The notes under the pieces: generated by a model
What the model was told of the DNA's origin: nothing
The model's input: the letters and a program-made list of their open reading frames with translations, nothing else
Databases searched by the model: none
In this document: positions 1 to 5,671 of the stretch, piece after piece
Numbering within the stretch: the first letter of the stretch is position 1
Layout of the letters: each line of letters starts with the position of its first letter
Position numbers and translations under genes: made by a program
Source of the DNA: Nitrospinota bacterium
GTDB lineage: Bacteria; Nitrospinota_A; JADGAW01
Assembly (NCBI GenBank): GCA_015231815.1
Contig: JADGAW010000089.1
Span: 1 to 7,908, forward strand
Direction: 5' to 3'
DNA: 7,908 nucleotides

Positions 1-788
1 AATGGAATAAGAAAAAGGAGAATGAGACAACAGCATACAAACAAAACCCCTCTTTTTTCTTTATTATTAAAATAATTAAAAACTTCTTTGAACTGATAGA
101 AACAAGAAAAAAAAAGAGCTATGAGAAAAACAATAAAATAGAAGGTAAAGTACGTGGGAATAAAGACATTTACTATCACTCCACAGGTGAAAGTAAAAAG
201 AAGCATTGAAAGGTAACAGTTCTTTTTGTTCTTAATCCTATCGAGAATTGACAAAAAGAAAAGCAGTGCCAAGGGAGTTAAATAAAATGAATTAATTGAC
301 CCATTTTGTAGATGAAACGATGGAAGAAAAGCAAAAAAGAATAGCAGTGCCCCGGTAAAAGCAGATTTTTTTGAGCCAGTAAGCTTATATAAAAAAAGAT
401 ATGTTCCAACAACTGCAATAAAAGCACGTAGAAGATAGAAGGTCAGATAACTATCCAATGAAGATTGACCAAAAACCTTTTGGGTAAAGGCCGTAATAAA
501 AACAAGTGGGTCAAGAAGTCCGATAAGAGGAATTGAAGGGTAGAAAGGGGTTCCGCACAAACTATATATATCCCAGAAGGGTATTTCAGCGTTCTGAATT
601 CCTTCAATCATATATTTATAAAGACCATAAAAGTTTAGCGCATCATGTCTAATATATTGTGTTTTAAGAATTACTTCAGAATAGATAAAGAAGTAGGAAA
701 TAAGCAATAGAAATATCCAAAAGAGATGGTGATTGAATAGTTTCAGGGATATTTTATTTTTAGTGTCGTTCATTGCTTGAAGGTTCAT
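1..788 (-). CDS. Multipass membrane protein, GT-C / YfhO-like, 3' end missing (partial)
   Basis: An uninterrupted reading frame runs from an ATG at 788 to the left edge, giving 262 visible residues with no stop, so the C-terminus lies outside the window. It is rich in Phe, Leu and Ile. Hydrophobic stretches at about residues 22-41, 88-102, 116-135, 142-158, 168-182, 193-209 and 211-231 look like membrane helices. After the first helix there is a His-Asp pair (residues 48-49), then a loop with IPFWDIYSLCGTPFYPS (69-85). This layout (acidic residue in the first outer loop, then a P-x-W-x-x-x-x-x-C/G-G-x-P-F motif) recalls YfhO-type and other GT-C membrane glycosyltransferases, which transfer sugars from lipid carriers outside the membrane. 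That assignment is from memory of the motif and is tentative. A second in-frame ATG at 773 is also possible; neither has a strong Shine-Dalgarno. An in-frame TAA lies upstream of 788, so the gene cannot start much earlier. Confidence 0.75.
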   Translation of the reverse strand, partial: MNLQAMNDTKNKISLKLFNHHLFWIFLLLISYFFIYSEVILKTQYIRHDALNFYGLYKYMIEGIQNAEIPFWDIYSLCGTPFYPSIPLIGLLDPLVFITAFTQKVFGQSSLDSYLTFYLLRAFIAVVGTYLFLYKLTGSKKSAFTGALLFFFAFLPSFHLQNGSINSFYLTPLALLFFLSILDRIKNKKNCYLSMLLFTFTCGVIVNVFIPTYFTFYFIVFLIALFFSCFYQFKEVFNYFNNKEKRGVLFVCCCLILLFLIP

Positions 789-997
789 TCTTATTTTTGG
801 TGTTCTGCTTTAAGGTTAATTCTCAACTACGATAAAGGGGAGAAATTTTAATGGCGATTTATGAGGATATAATTTTTCACGATATTGTTAAATTTTTGAA
901 AAGAAAAGCACTTCATTTGAATAAAAAACCCTGCAAATGCTTTTTTAGTGGAAATTATTATACGTTCTTTCGATTATTTCAATCATTTAAACCGGAA
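789..997. other. Intergenic gap between the PilZ gene and the membrane protein gene
   Basis: This 209-nt AT-rich stretch holds no convincing gene. It contains one imperfect hairpin (listed separately) and, on the minus strand, a TATAAT at 957-962 without a good -35 at normal spacing. The only open frame here, on the plus strand from 851, is mostly the antisense of the PilZ gene and is not credible. The next gene probably has its own promoter in this gap, but I cannot place it. Confidence 0.5.
904..946. terminator. Possible bidirectional terminator hairpin after the PilZ gene
   Basis: On the plus strand AAAAGC (904-909) can pair with GCTTTT (939-944), and ATTTG (915-919) with CAAAT (934-938). 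This leaves a five-base bulge on one side and a loop of about 14 bases. The stem is flanked by T runs in both directions (TTTTTT at 941-946 on plus; a T-rich run below 907 on minus). It lies about 50 nt past the PilZ stop codon. The stem is AT-rich and bulged, so it would be weak as an intrinsic terminator. Confidence 0.35.
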
Positions 998-1408
998 TTA
1001 TGTTTCTTTGTTGAGGCGGGGAAACTCTTTCGCTTTTTTTTCACGAAGTTCTTCTTTTTGTTTAATCAAGATAAACTGATGAATCATTTCGGTTTCTTTT
1101 TCACTGATTTTGGTATAAATACAATGAGCAAAGCCATCTTCACTTACTCTTAAGACTTTTAGCTCAGGCTCAATTAAGTAACTTTTAACATTTAGCTCAA
1201 CCTTCCCATTTAAAACATCACCAACTTTATATCTTCCACACTTGAAGGAAAGACCTCCAGCACCAATATCTGAAACATTCGCCTTAACGTTGTTGATTTC
1301 CAAAACGAGAGGTTCATTTTCTTTTGGATAGTACCTGAGTGATGAACGATAGTTACACGACTCGTAAGTAAAGATTGGCTCGTTATCGTGTTTCTTTTTC
1401 CAGAACAA
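998..1408 (-). CDS. PilZ-domain protein, probable c-di-GMP-binding motor effector
   Basis: The 136-residue product carries the two parts of the PilZ c-di-GMP site: RxxxR (R21-S-S-L-R25) and N44-V-S46-D-I-G49, which fits the (D/N)xSxxG motif. These are followed by a beta-rich domain and a charged helical tail (KQKEELREKK). PilZ proteins change conformation on binding c-di-GMP and act on partners; YcgR-type ones slow flagellar motors. This one is a single domain without YcgR's N-terminal domain. The start is TTG at 1408: AGGAGG lies 7 nt upstream, inside the end of motB, and no ATG occurs at a suitable place. Longer ATG starts would add about 37 residues encoded wholly within motB and lack this site. 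The 26-nt overlap with motB implies translational coupling and supports a role at the stator. Family is well supported; the motor role is inferred from position. Confidence 0.88.
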   Translation of the reverse strand: MFWKKKHDNEPIFTYESCNYRSSLRYYPKENEPLVLEINNVKANVSDIGAGGLSFKCGRYKVGDVLNGKVELNVKSYLIEPELKVLRVSEDGFAHCIYTKISEKETEMIHQFILIKQKEELREKKAKEFPRLNKET

Positions 1409-2120
1409 ATTCAATCCTCCTGTTTTTTGAGCGTTGCTTTTCTGTATTATTGGGAACAATGGGCAAAACATCTCCATACCCTGTTGCAGTAAGGCGTCGT
1501 GCATCAACCCCTTGTGCAATAAGGTATTTCAATACATTTGTTGCTCTGATTGCTGAAAGTTCCCAGTTTGATGGGAACTGCTTTGTTGCGATTGGTACAT
1601 CATCAGTGTGTCCTTTTATATTTACTATATAGGTTTTATATTCACTGACGATCTTTATAATTCCGTCAAGAACTCTTTTGGAAATTCTTTTCAATTCTGC
1701 CGAACCTGAACCAAAAAGCACCCTACCCCTTACCCGTATGGTAATTTTACCCTCAATAATATTTGCTTCAACATTACCCTCAAGGTCTCCTTTCTTGAGC
1801 ATACTTCTTATATCTTTCAGGATTTTCTTTTTTTCGTCCATAACCATTTGCTGCTCAATATCAATAGCGGCAACTTTGGTATTTTCAACAATAGTTTCAC
1901 TTCCCACCGAAGGGTTTGGTGCAATTTGTGTTGAACCCAGATTATTTTTCACCGATTCGGCAATTCTTTTAAATTTCACCAAATCAATGGTTGACATGGT
2001 GTACATAAGGATAAAGAATACCAATAAAAGGGAAACCAGATCGGCAAAGGTTACAATCCAACCGTTTGAATCATCTTCATCAAAATCACTGGGTAAAATG
2101 CTTTTATCATTTCGAATCAT
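1383..2120 (-). CDS. motB: MotB/PomB flagellar stator protein
   Basis: This 245-residue protein anchors the stator to peptidoglycan and carries the ion-binding aspartate. After a short acidic cytoplasmic N-terminus there is one membrane helix at about 22-43, beginning W21-IVTFAD27-L, with D27 as the conserved ion-binding residue. A plug and linker region follows (about 44-125). Then comes an OmpA/MotB peptidoglycan-binding domain with GHTDDVPI (170-177), NWELSAIRA (185-193) and NRRIEF (233-238). The helix and the following IDLVKFKRIAESV stretch resemble PomB of sodium-driven motors more than E. coli MotB. The ATG at 2120 lies 6 nt after a GGGGG-containing ribosome binding site and overlaps the end of motA by 14 nt. 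It partners with the MotA product next door. Confidence 0.96.
   Translation of the reverse strand: MIRNDKSILPSDFDEDDSNGWIVTFADLVSLLLVFFILMYTMSTIDLVKFKRIAESVKNNLGSTQIAPNPSVGSETIVENTKVAAIDIEQQMVMDEKKKILKDIRSMLKKGDLEGNVEANIIEGKITIRVRGRVLFGSGSAELKRISKRVLDGIIKIVSEYKTYIVNIKGHTDDVPIATKQFPSNWELSAIRATNVLKYLIAQGVDARRLTATGYGDVLPIVPNNTEKQRSKNRRIEFVLEKETR
1416..1421 (-). promoter_or_regulatory. Strong Shine-Dalgarno setting the TTG start of the PilZ gene
   Basis: AGGAGG reads on the minus strand within the motB codons for the last Arg-Arg pair, 7 nt before a TTG. It is the best ribosome binding site in the window. It is the reason for choosing the TTG start over upstream ATG codons. Confidence 0.8.
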
Positions 2121-2892
2121 TTTTCACCCCCTTTAATTTGTCAAAGGATTCCCGATCTCTTGCCGGAAGATATGATGACAGTTTTTCATAAACCGACATG
2201 GGGTTGTTTTCTGACAGGATTGAGATTGCCCCCTCAAACATAATTTCCAGTTCTATTACCTGTTGATGAGTTCTTGCCTTGAGCTTTCCTGCAATGGGCA
2301 GAAAAAAGAGTGTGGCAAGCAGAGAGCCATAAAACGTTGTCAGAAGTGCAACTGACATTGCATGTCCTATTGTTGAAGGGTCATCTAGCTTACTGAGCAT
2401 TTGTACCAACCCAATTAATGTTCCCAGCATACCAAAAGCAGGAGCGTATGTTCCCATCTTTCTAAATACATCCTGAACAATGTAGTGTCTCATTTTGAGA
2501 GAATCTATTTCTGTCCGTAAAGCCATTCTAATCACTTCATCATCTGAACCATCTGAAATAAGATTACACGCTTTTCGCAAAAACCGTGATTGGGTATTTA
2601 TCTTTGAAAGAGCAACTATCCCCTCCTGTCTGCTGATATAACAAAGACGTATCATTGAGGCAATAAGGTCGTTTGGAGCAGGTTTTTCATGGGTAAAAAC
2701 AAAAAATGCAGCCCGAAATGCTGTTATAACATCTTTAAACTGGAATGTAAGAAGAGTTGCTGCCAAGGTTCCCCCGAGAACAATCATAATACCGGGAACA
2801 TTCACAAAGATAATTGACTCGCCACCAAAAGTAATTGCTCCAGCAATAAGGGCAAGTCCAGAGAGAATTCCTATAATTGATGCTAAATCCAT
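2107..2892 (-). CDS. motA: MotA/PomA flagellar stator protein
   Basis: The 261-residue inner-membrane subunit of the stator channel has four membrane helices at about 4-21, 31-50, 146-168 and 180-202. A large cytoplasmic loop between helices 2 and 3 contacts the rotor. Conserved features include the opening MDLASIIG, YAPAFG with P151, GTLIGL, and ALLTTFYG followed by LPIAGKLKAR. The length matches PomA (about 254 residues) better than E. coli MotA (295). T158, T185 and T186 occupy the positions that carry threonines in Vibrio PomA, near the ion path. R88 of the torque loop is kept, but the acidic residues at 96, 97 and 99 of PomA are Ser, Lys and Asn here. The ATG at 2892 matches the family N-terminus but has no strong Shine-Dalgarno. 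It is co-transcribed with motB. Confidence 0.96.
   Translation of the reverse strand: MDLASIIGILSGLALIAGAITFGGESIIFVNVPGIMIVLGGTLAATLLTFQFKDVITAFRAAFFVFTHEKPAPNDLIASMIRLCYISRQEGIVALSKINTQSRFLRKACNLISDGSDDEVIRMALRTEIDSLKMRHYIVQDVFRKMGTYAPAFGMLGTLIGLVQMLSKLDDPSTIGHAMSVALLTTFYGSLLATLFFLPIAGKLKARTHQQVIELEIMFEGAISILSENNPMSVYEKLSSYLPARDRESFDKLKGVKNDSK
2125..2134 (-). promoter_or_regulatory. Ribosome binding site of motB
   Basis: AAAGGGGGTG on the minus strand ends 4 nt before the motB ATG and lies inside the last codons of motA. It differs from the ideal AGGAGGTG by one base and supports the overlapping start. Confidence 0.7.
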
Positions 2893-2947
2893 ATTGATTT
2901 TATGTGATTACCTTTGTGGTTAATGTTTTCTTTTACTGTGGGTAGGT

Positions 2948-2967
2948 CTTAGATTGAGCAGACTAAG
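2948..2967. repeat. Short inverted repeat in the motA leader
   Basis: CTTAG and CTAAG, 5 bp each and separated by 10 bases, lie about 56 nt upstream of the motA start in a 136-nt gap that holds no gene. It could be a small hairpin or an operator-like site, but arms this short often arise by chance. I see no clear sigma-28, sigma-54 or sigma-70 promoter in the gap. Confidence 0.2.
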
Positions 2968-3028
2968 TTTATGAAAAAAATAAAAACCTCCATAAAAAGA
3001 GTGAGAAAGAGTTACCGGGTTTCCTTGA

Positions 3029-3331
3029 CTAATCCCCATGGTTTGGTTTATTGACAACCTGTTCTATCGTCATCTTAACAACTTCATTCACCTCTTCATC
3101 GGTTGTTTCTTTTTTAAGAATGATAGTTCCTACTTGCACATATTTTGCCGTCAATCGATTTAAACTTAAAGCATAAATATCTTCTGTACATAATTGACAT
3201 CCATCAAACTTCTTATTGTCTTTCAGCATTTTTCTCATTGCAGAAACTACTCTCAACTCGACTTCATTTCTCACCCTGCTGAGGTCATGATTACTTACAA
3301 TGTAGTCTATTGGAGCTGGTCGTCTTTTCAT
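3029..3331 (-). CDS. ComFB-family protein (late competence development family)
   Basis: The 100-residue product contains the ComFB signature: a Cys pair (C45-Q-L-C48) followed by TEDIYALSLNRLTAKYV (49-65), close to the CxxCxxDIxALALNxLPPxYV pattern. An N-terminal helical part with R/E-rich VRNEVELRVV precedes it, and the C-terminal tail (TTDEEVNEVVKMTIEQVV) is helical. ComFB was named from the Bacillus comF operon, where its role is unclear. Members in cyanobacteria have more recently been reported to bind cyclic dinucleotides. The start is taken as the ATG at 3331, 10 nt after the aroQ stop; a longer frame to 3412 would lie inside aroQ. The ribosome binding site is weak. The Cys pair suggests metal binding or a redox role, but this cannot be read from sequence. 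Confidence 0.82.
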   Translation of the reverse strand: MKRRPAPIDYIVSNHDLSRVRNEVELRVVSAMRKMLKDNKKFDGCQLCTEDIYALSLNRLTAKYVQVGTIILKKETTDEEVNEVVKMTIEQVVNKPNHGD

Positions 3332-3341
3332 TCTTGTGTGG

Positions 3342-3797
3342 TTAAAGGTTTTTTGTTTTTTGTATTTCAGTGATAGCTGCTTTGAAAGCAAGTTCATATC
3401 CCAATGTTCCAAGACCGCTTATTACACCAAGTGCGATATCAGAGAGATACGATTTATGGCGGAACTCCTCCCTTTTATACACATTACTAATATGAATTTC
3501 AATAAAAGGAATTTTTGTTCCGAGAAAAGCATCACGAAGGGCAATACTTGTGTGGGTGTATGCTCCTGGATTTATAACAATAAAGTTCACCCCATCACGA
3601 AATGCCTGGTGCACTCTTTCCACGAGGTCGCCTTCATTATTTGACTGGAAAAATTCAGCATTTACCGAGAATTCTTTTGCCAACTCCAACAATCGGCTTT
3701 CAATACTTTTAAGAGAATCCGTTCCATAGATACCTGGTTCTCTCTCACCAAGAAGGTTCAGGTTTGGTCCATTGATGACAAGAAGTTTAGTCGCCAT
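3342..3797 (-). CDS. aroQ: Type II 3-dehydroquinate dehydratase
   Basis: This enzyme converts 3-dehydroquinate to 3-dehydroshikimate, the third step of the shikimate pathway to aromatic amino acids, in the cytoplasm. The 151-residue product has the type II layout: LVINGPNLNLLG (6-17), R19 and catalytic Tyr24 in REPGIYG, QSNNEGDLV (51-59), INPGAYTHTSIALRDA (75-90) and EIHISN (100-105) with the catalytic His102. R109 and R113 follow in the substrate lid region. Length is typical (about 145-155). The start is the ATG at 3797, matching the family N-terminus. A longer frame to 3860 lies inside hfq and adds a basic non-homologous stretch. The gene overlaps hfq by 11 nt and has only a weak Shine-Dalgarno, so it is probably translated by coupling to hfq. 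Confidence 0.96.
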   Translation of the reverse strand: MATKLLVINGPNLNLLGEREPGIYGTDSLKSIESRLLELAKEFSVNAEFFQSNNEGDLVERVHQAFRDGVNFIVINPGAYTHTSIALRDAFLGTKIPFIEIHISNVYKREEFRHKSYLSDIALGVISGLGTLGYELAFKAAITEIQKTKNL

Positions 3798-4074
3798 AAT
3801 ATGAGTTGCCTGGTTCGTAGTCCTTCTTCTTATTTGTGTTTTGATTTTTAATGATCTCACCCTTATTTTCTCTGGGATTTATTGCCACAATGCTATGCTT
3901 ATAGAGCATCATCTGGTGACCCTGATACTTTAAAATAATGGTGAAATTATCAAACCACTCAATTTCTCCTTCAAAAACAGCTCCATTGGTGCAATGAATT
4001 TCCACTTTATTCTTTTTAACCCTCAGTTGGGATAAAAAGTAATCCTGAAATGAACCTCTTTTTTGATCTGTCAT
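3787..4074 (-). CDS. hfq: RNA chaperone Hfq
   Basis: This 95-residue protein fits the Hfq hexamer subunit, which binds small RNAs and mRNAs and promotes their pairing. The Sm fold is clear: FQDYFLSQLR (9-18), VEIHCTNGAVFEGEIEWFDNFTIIL (Sm1, 24-48) and the Sm2 box LYKHSIVAI (57-65), where E. coli has YKHA. Q10-D11 and the Y58-K59-H60 trio match residues lining the proximal RNA-binding face; R18, K20 and K21 correspond to the basic rim. The tail after residue 68 is short, polar and charged and ends in GNSYYGD. Its last codons overlap aroQ. The usual neighbour miaA is absent. A candidate promoter lies just upstream; no clear Shine-Dalgarno is seen. The gene likely leads an hfq-aroQ-comFB transcript. 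Confidence 0.93.
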   Translation of the reverse strand: MTDQKRGSFQDYFLSQLRVKKNKVEIHCTNGAVFEGEIEWFDNFTIILKYQGHQMMLYKHSIVAINPRENKGEIIKNQNTNKKKDYEPGNSYYGD

Positions 4075-4107
4075 CGTTAAAAGGATTAGACTGTAAGCAA
4101 TATCTAT

Positions 4108-4113
4108 ATTATA
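4108..4113 (-). promoter_or_regulatory. Candidate -10 element of the hfq promoter
   Basis: TATAAT on the minus strand lies 33 nt from the hfq ATG, which would give a leader of about 25-30 nt. The preceding 30 bases are very AT-rich, including a perfect palindrome. No good -35 hexamer sits at 17 nt, so the call rests on the -10 match and its place in the only gap of the region. Confidence 0.4.
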
Positions 4114-4121
4114 CTCATAAA

Positions 4122-4137
4122 TTTTTTATATAAAAAA
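4122..4137. repeat. 16-bp AT-only perfect palindrome between pilD and hfq
   Basis: TTTTTTATATAAAAAA is fully self-complementary. It lies 15 nt after the prepilin peptidase stop and just upstream of the candidate hfq -10. It could act as an UP-like element or bent DNA. As a terminator it would be poor because the stem has no GC pairs. In such AT-rich DNA it may be chance. Confidence 0.4.
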
Positions 4138-4152
4138 ATAAGAGCCGCACTA

Positions 4153-4911
4153 TCATTGATAAAAGAGAATATATGTCTCTCTGAGAAAATCCCCAAAGAA
4201 AATCATAAGAACTCCTGCGACTGCCATAAAGGTTCCAAAGGGTAAGGCGGTCTTCATTCCTGCCTTTCCGAAGGACATCATTATAAGACCAATAACGGAA
4301 CCCATTACCGAAGAAATCATGATGAGAAAAAAAACGCCCATAAGGCCAAACCATGTTCCCAACATAGCTATCATCTTTACATCACCCATTCCCATTCCTT
4401 TCCCTTTTGTTAGAATTACCAAAAGAAGAAAAAAGGTAAACCCTGCCAAACCTCCCAAAAGTCCGTCAAAAAAATCATTATGAACAAACCAGGCAGTAAA
4501 AAGTCCGACAAAAAGAAGTGGGTAGTTTATAACGTCAGGAATAATTTGATGGTCAAAATCAATAAAAAAAATCGCTGTTAAAGAAGCACAGAAAATCGCA
4601 TAGAGAAAAAAATCCAGTGTAAAACCACCAAAATGTTTAAAGATAAGAAGAAGAAGTATTCCGAAAAGAAATTCAACAAAGGGGTATCGAAAAGAATAGG
4701 ACGCTGAACAAGAGGCACATTTACCCCTAAGAATAAACCAACTAAAAAGGGGGATATTGTTGTACCATTTAATTGGTGTATTACAGGAGGTACAATAAGA
4801 TCCGGGTGTAACTAACGATTTTTTTAGAGGTAAACGGTAAATCGCACAATTCAAAAAACTTCCAATAACTGTCCCAACGATAAAGATGTAAAGGTAAAGA
4901 ACTGTTTCCAT
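4153..4911 (-). CDS. pilD: Prepilin peptidase / N-methyltransferase (A24 family)
   Basis: This inner-membrane aspartic protease cleaves the leader of type IV prepilins or type II secretion pseudopilins and methylates the new N-terminus. The 252-residue product opens with a membrane helix containing GSFLNCAIYRLP. A cytoplasmic domain follows with two Cys pairs (C40/C43 and C65/C68) that typically bind zinc. Then come several membrane helices carrying ID118-FDHQIIPD and the GMGD177 motif; D118 and D177 are the likely catalytic aspartates. Length and order are normal for bifunctional PilD/GspO. The start is the ATG at 4911, with AAGGA 7 nt upstream; a longer frame to 4980 lies inside yjbQ and lacks homology. 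No pilin or secretion genes are in the window, so which substrate it serves is unknown. Confidence 0.95.
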   Translation of the reverse strand: METVLYLYIFIVGTVIGSFLNCAIYRLPLKKSLVTPGSYCTSCNTPIKWYNNIPLFSWFILRGKCASCSASYSFRYPFVEFLFGILLLLIFKHFGGFTLDFFLYAIFCASLTAIFFIDFDHQIIPDVINYPLLFVGLFTAWFVHNDFFDGLLGGLAGFTFFLLLVILTKGKGMGMGDVKMIAMLGTWFGLMGVFFLIMISSVMGSVIGLIMMSFGKAGMKTALPFGTFMAVAGVLMIFFGDFLRETYILFYQ

Positions 4912-4918
4912 TTGTATT

Positions 4919-4923
4919 TCCTT
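4919..4923 (-). promoter_or_regulatory. Ribosome binding site of the prepilin peptidase gene on the yjbQ stop codon
   Basis: AAGGA on the minus strand shares its first two bases with the TAA stop of yjbQ and lies 7 nt before the ATG at 4911. It fixes the start and shows tight packing of the two genes. Confidence 0.7.
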
Positions 4924-5344
4924 AGTCCCCAATAAAGTGTGCACATATTTTTCTGCGATGTGGACGAGTCCGGTGCTCATAAAGATAAATTCCCTGCCAC
5001 GTTCCCAATTGCATCCGACCTTGCAAAACGGGAATTGAGAGTTGAACCTGAGTTAAAGCAGAACGAATATGTGCCGGCATATCGTCACTTCCCTCTGAAG
5101 AATGACGATACAGGCTAATAGTATCTGGTACAAGCTTTTTAAAAAACATCTCCAGATCATGTAAAACATCAGGGTCAGCATTTTCCTGAATTACAAGGCT
5201 TGCAGAGGTATGTTGAACAAACAGGGTTAAAAGTCCCTTATTTACCTGACAAGTGGAAAGCCAGTTTCTCACCTCTTCGGTAATTTCCATCAACCCTCTT
5301 CCTGAAGAAGTAAAGCTAAGATGAGTTTGATGTTGTATCGTCAT
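4922..5344 (-). CDS. yjbQ: YjbQ / UPF0047 family protein
   Basis: The 140-residue protein is a full-length member of the YjbQ family, often annotated as secondary thiamine-phosphate synthase because some members show weak activity of that kind. The true role is uncertain. Family signatures are all present: L41-F-V-Q-HTSAS (45-49), QENADPDV (53-60), HSSEGSDDMPAHIRSAL (81-97) and LGTWQGIYLYEHR (113-125). The conserved His and Asp residues in these segments form the presumed active pocket. The ATG at 5344 overlaps the previous stop as TAATG, so translation is probably by termination-reinitiation; no separate Shine-Dalgarno is visible. The product is probably cytoplasmic, as no membrane segment or signal peptide is seen. 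Confidence 0.93.
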   Translation of the reverse strand: MTIQHQTHLSFTSSGRGLMEITEEVRNWLSTCQVNKGLLTLFVQHTSASLVIQENADPDVLHDLEMFFKKLVPDTISLYRHSSEGSDDMPAHIRSALTQVQLSIPVLQGRMQLGTWQGIYLYEHRTRPHRRKICAHFIGD

Positions 5345-5595
5345 TACATTACAATTTTAATGGAAGGGTTACTTTTCAGGGCTTGATAGATTTCATCACG
5401 GTCTTTTTCATTAAAAACTTGTAAGGTTAAGTTCATACTGCAATACTTTCCTTTCCTGCTTTTATTAGAGTGCACCAACAGATATTCATTGTCCTGCATT
5501 AAATCACGTATGGCAGCACTCATATCCTCGACATTGTACCCAATTATCTTATAAAGCCATTGACGTGGGTAAACTAATTTTGGTTCATTTGCCAT
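5344..5595 (-). CDS. YbeD / DUF493 family small protein
   Basis: The 83-residue product matches the YbeD (DUF493) family: FPxxFxYKVMG in E. coli corresponds to YPRQWLYKIIG (9-19) here. Next comes an SxKGxYxSxxxTxxV segment (SRKGKYCSMNLTLQV, 46-60), then a final helix and strand DEIYQALKSNPSIKIVM. The fold is ferredoxin-like, resembling ACT-type regulatory domains. In E. coli the gene sits beside lipB, but its function is not established. Here the partner is yjbQ instead, coupled by a 1-nt overlap. The start codon at 5595 has only a weak purine stretch (AAGAAA) well upstream. Confidence 0.87.
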   Translation of the reverse strand: MANEPKLVYPRQWLYKIIGYNVEDMSAAIRDLMQDNEYLLVHSNKSRKGKYCSMNLTLQVFNEKDRDEIYQALKSNPSIKIVM

Positions 5596-5620
5596 TTTCT
5601 GATATATTTCTTGCTAATTA

Positions 5621-5626
5621 ATTATA
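5621..5626 (-). promoter_or_regulatory. Candidate -10 for the ybeD-yjbQ-pilD group
   Basis: TATAAT on the minus strand lies 26 nt before the ATG at 5595 in the 76-nt divergent gap. No convincing -35 is seen at the normal distance. I could not identify a matching promoter for the plus-strand gene on the other side. Confidence 0.3.
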
Positions 5627-5671
5627 TGAATACTTTACGTTATCTTTTTTTATGAACATATATCCCAAAAA

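Noticed and set aside
950..983. Possible sigma-70 promoter (TTGAAA ... TATAAT) after the PilZ gene
   Set aside because: The spacing is only 14 nt and it lies upstream of the terminator-like hairpin, so the match is probably chance in AT-rich DNA.
851..1153. Plus-strand open frame of 100 codons
   Set aside because: Half of it is antisense to the PilZ gene, the product is an unrelated Phe-rich string, and the minus-strand gene has clear family motifs.
1678..2136. Plus-strand open frame of 152 codons opposite motB
   Set aside because: It is the antisense shadow of motB, with Ser/Ile/Phe-rich composition and no recognisable domain.
2960..3005. GGAGG followed by a tiny open frame (14 codons) in the motA leader
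   Set aside because: No start codon sits at a proper distance after the GGAGG, and the tiny frame has no supporting signal.
4115..4354. Minus-strand open frame of 79 codons in another frame of pilD
   Set aside because: It lies almost wholly within the prepilin peptidase gene, whose frame carries the conserved motifs, and it has no family features.
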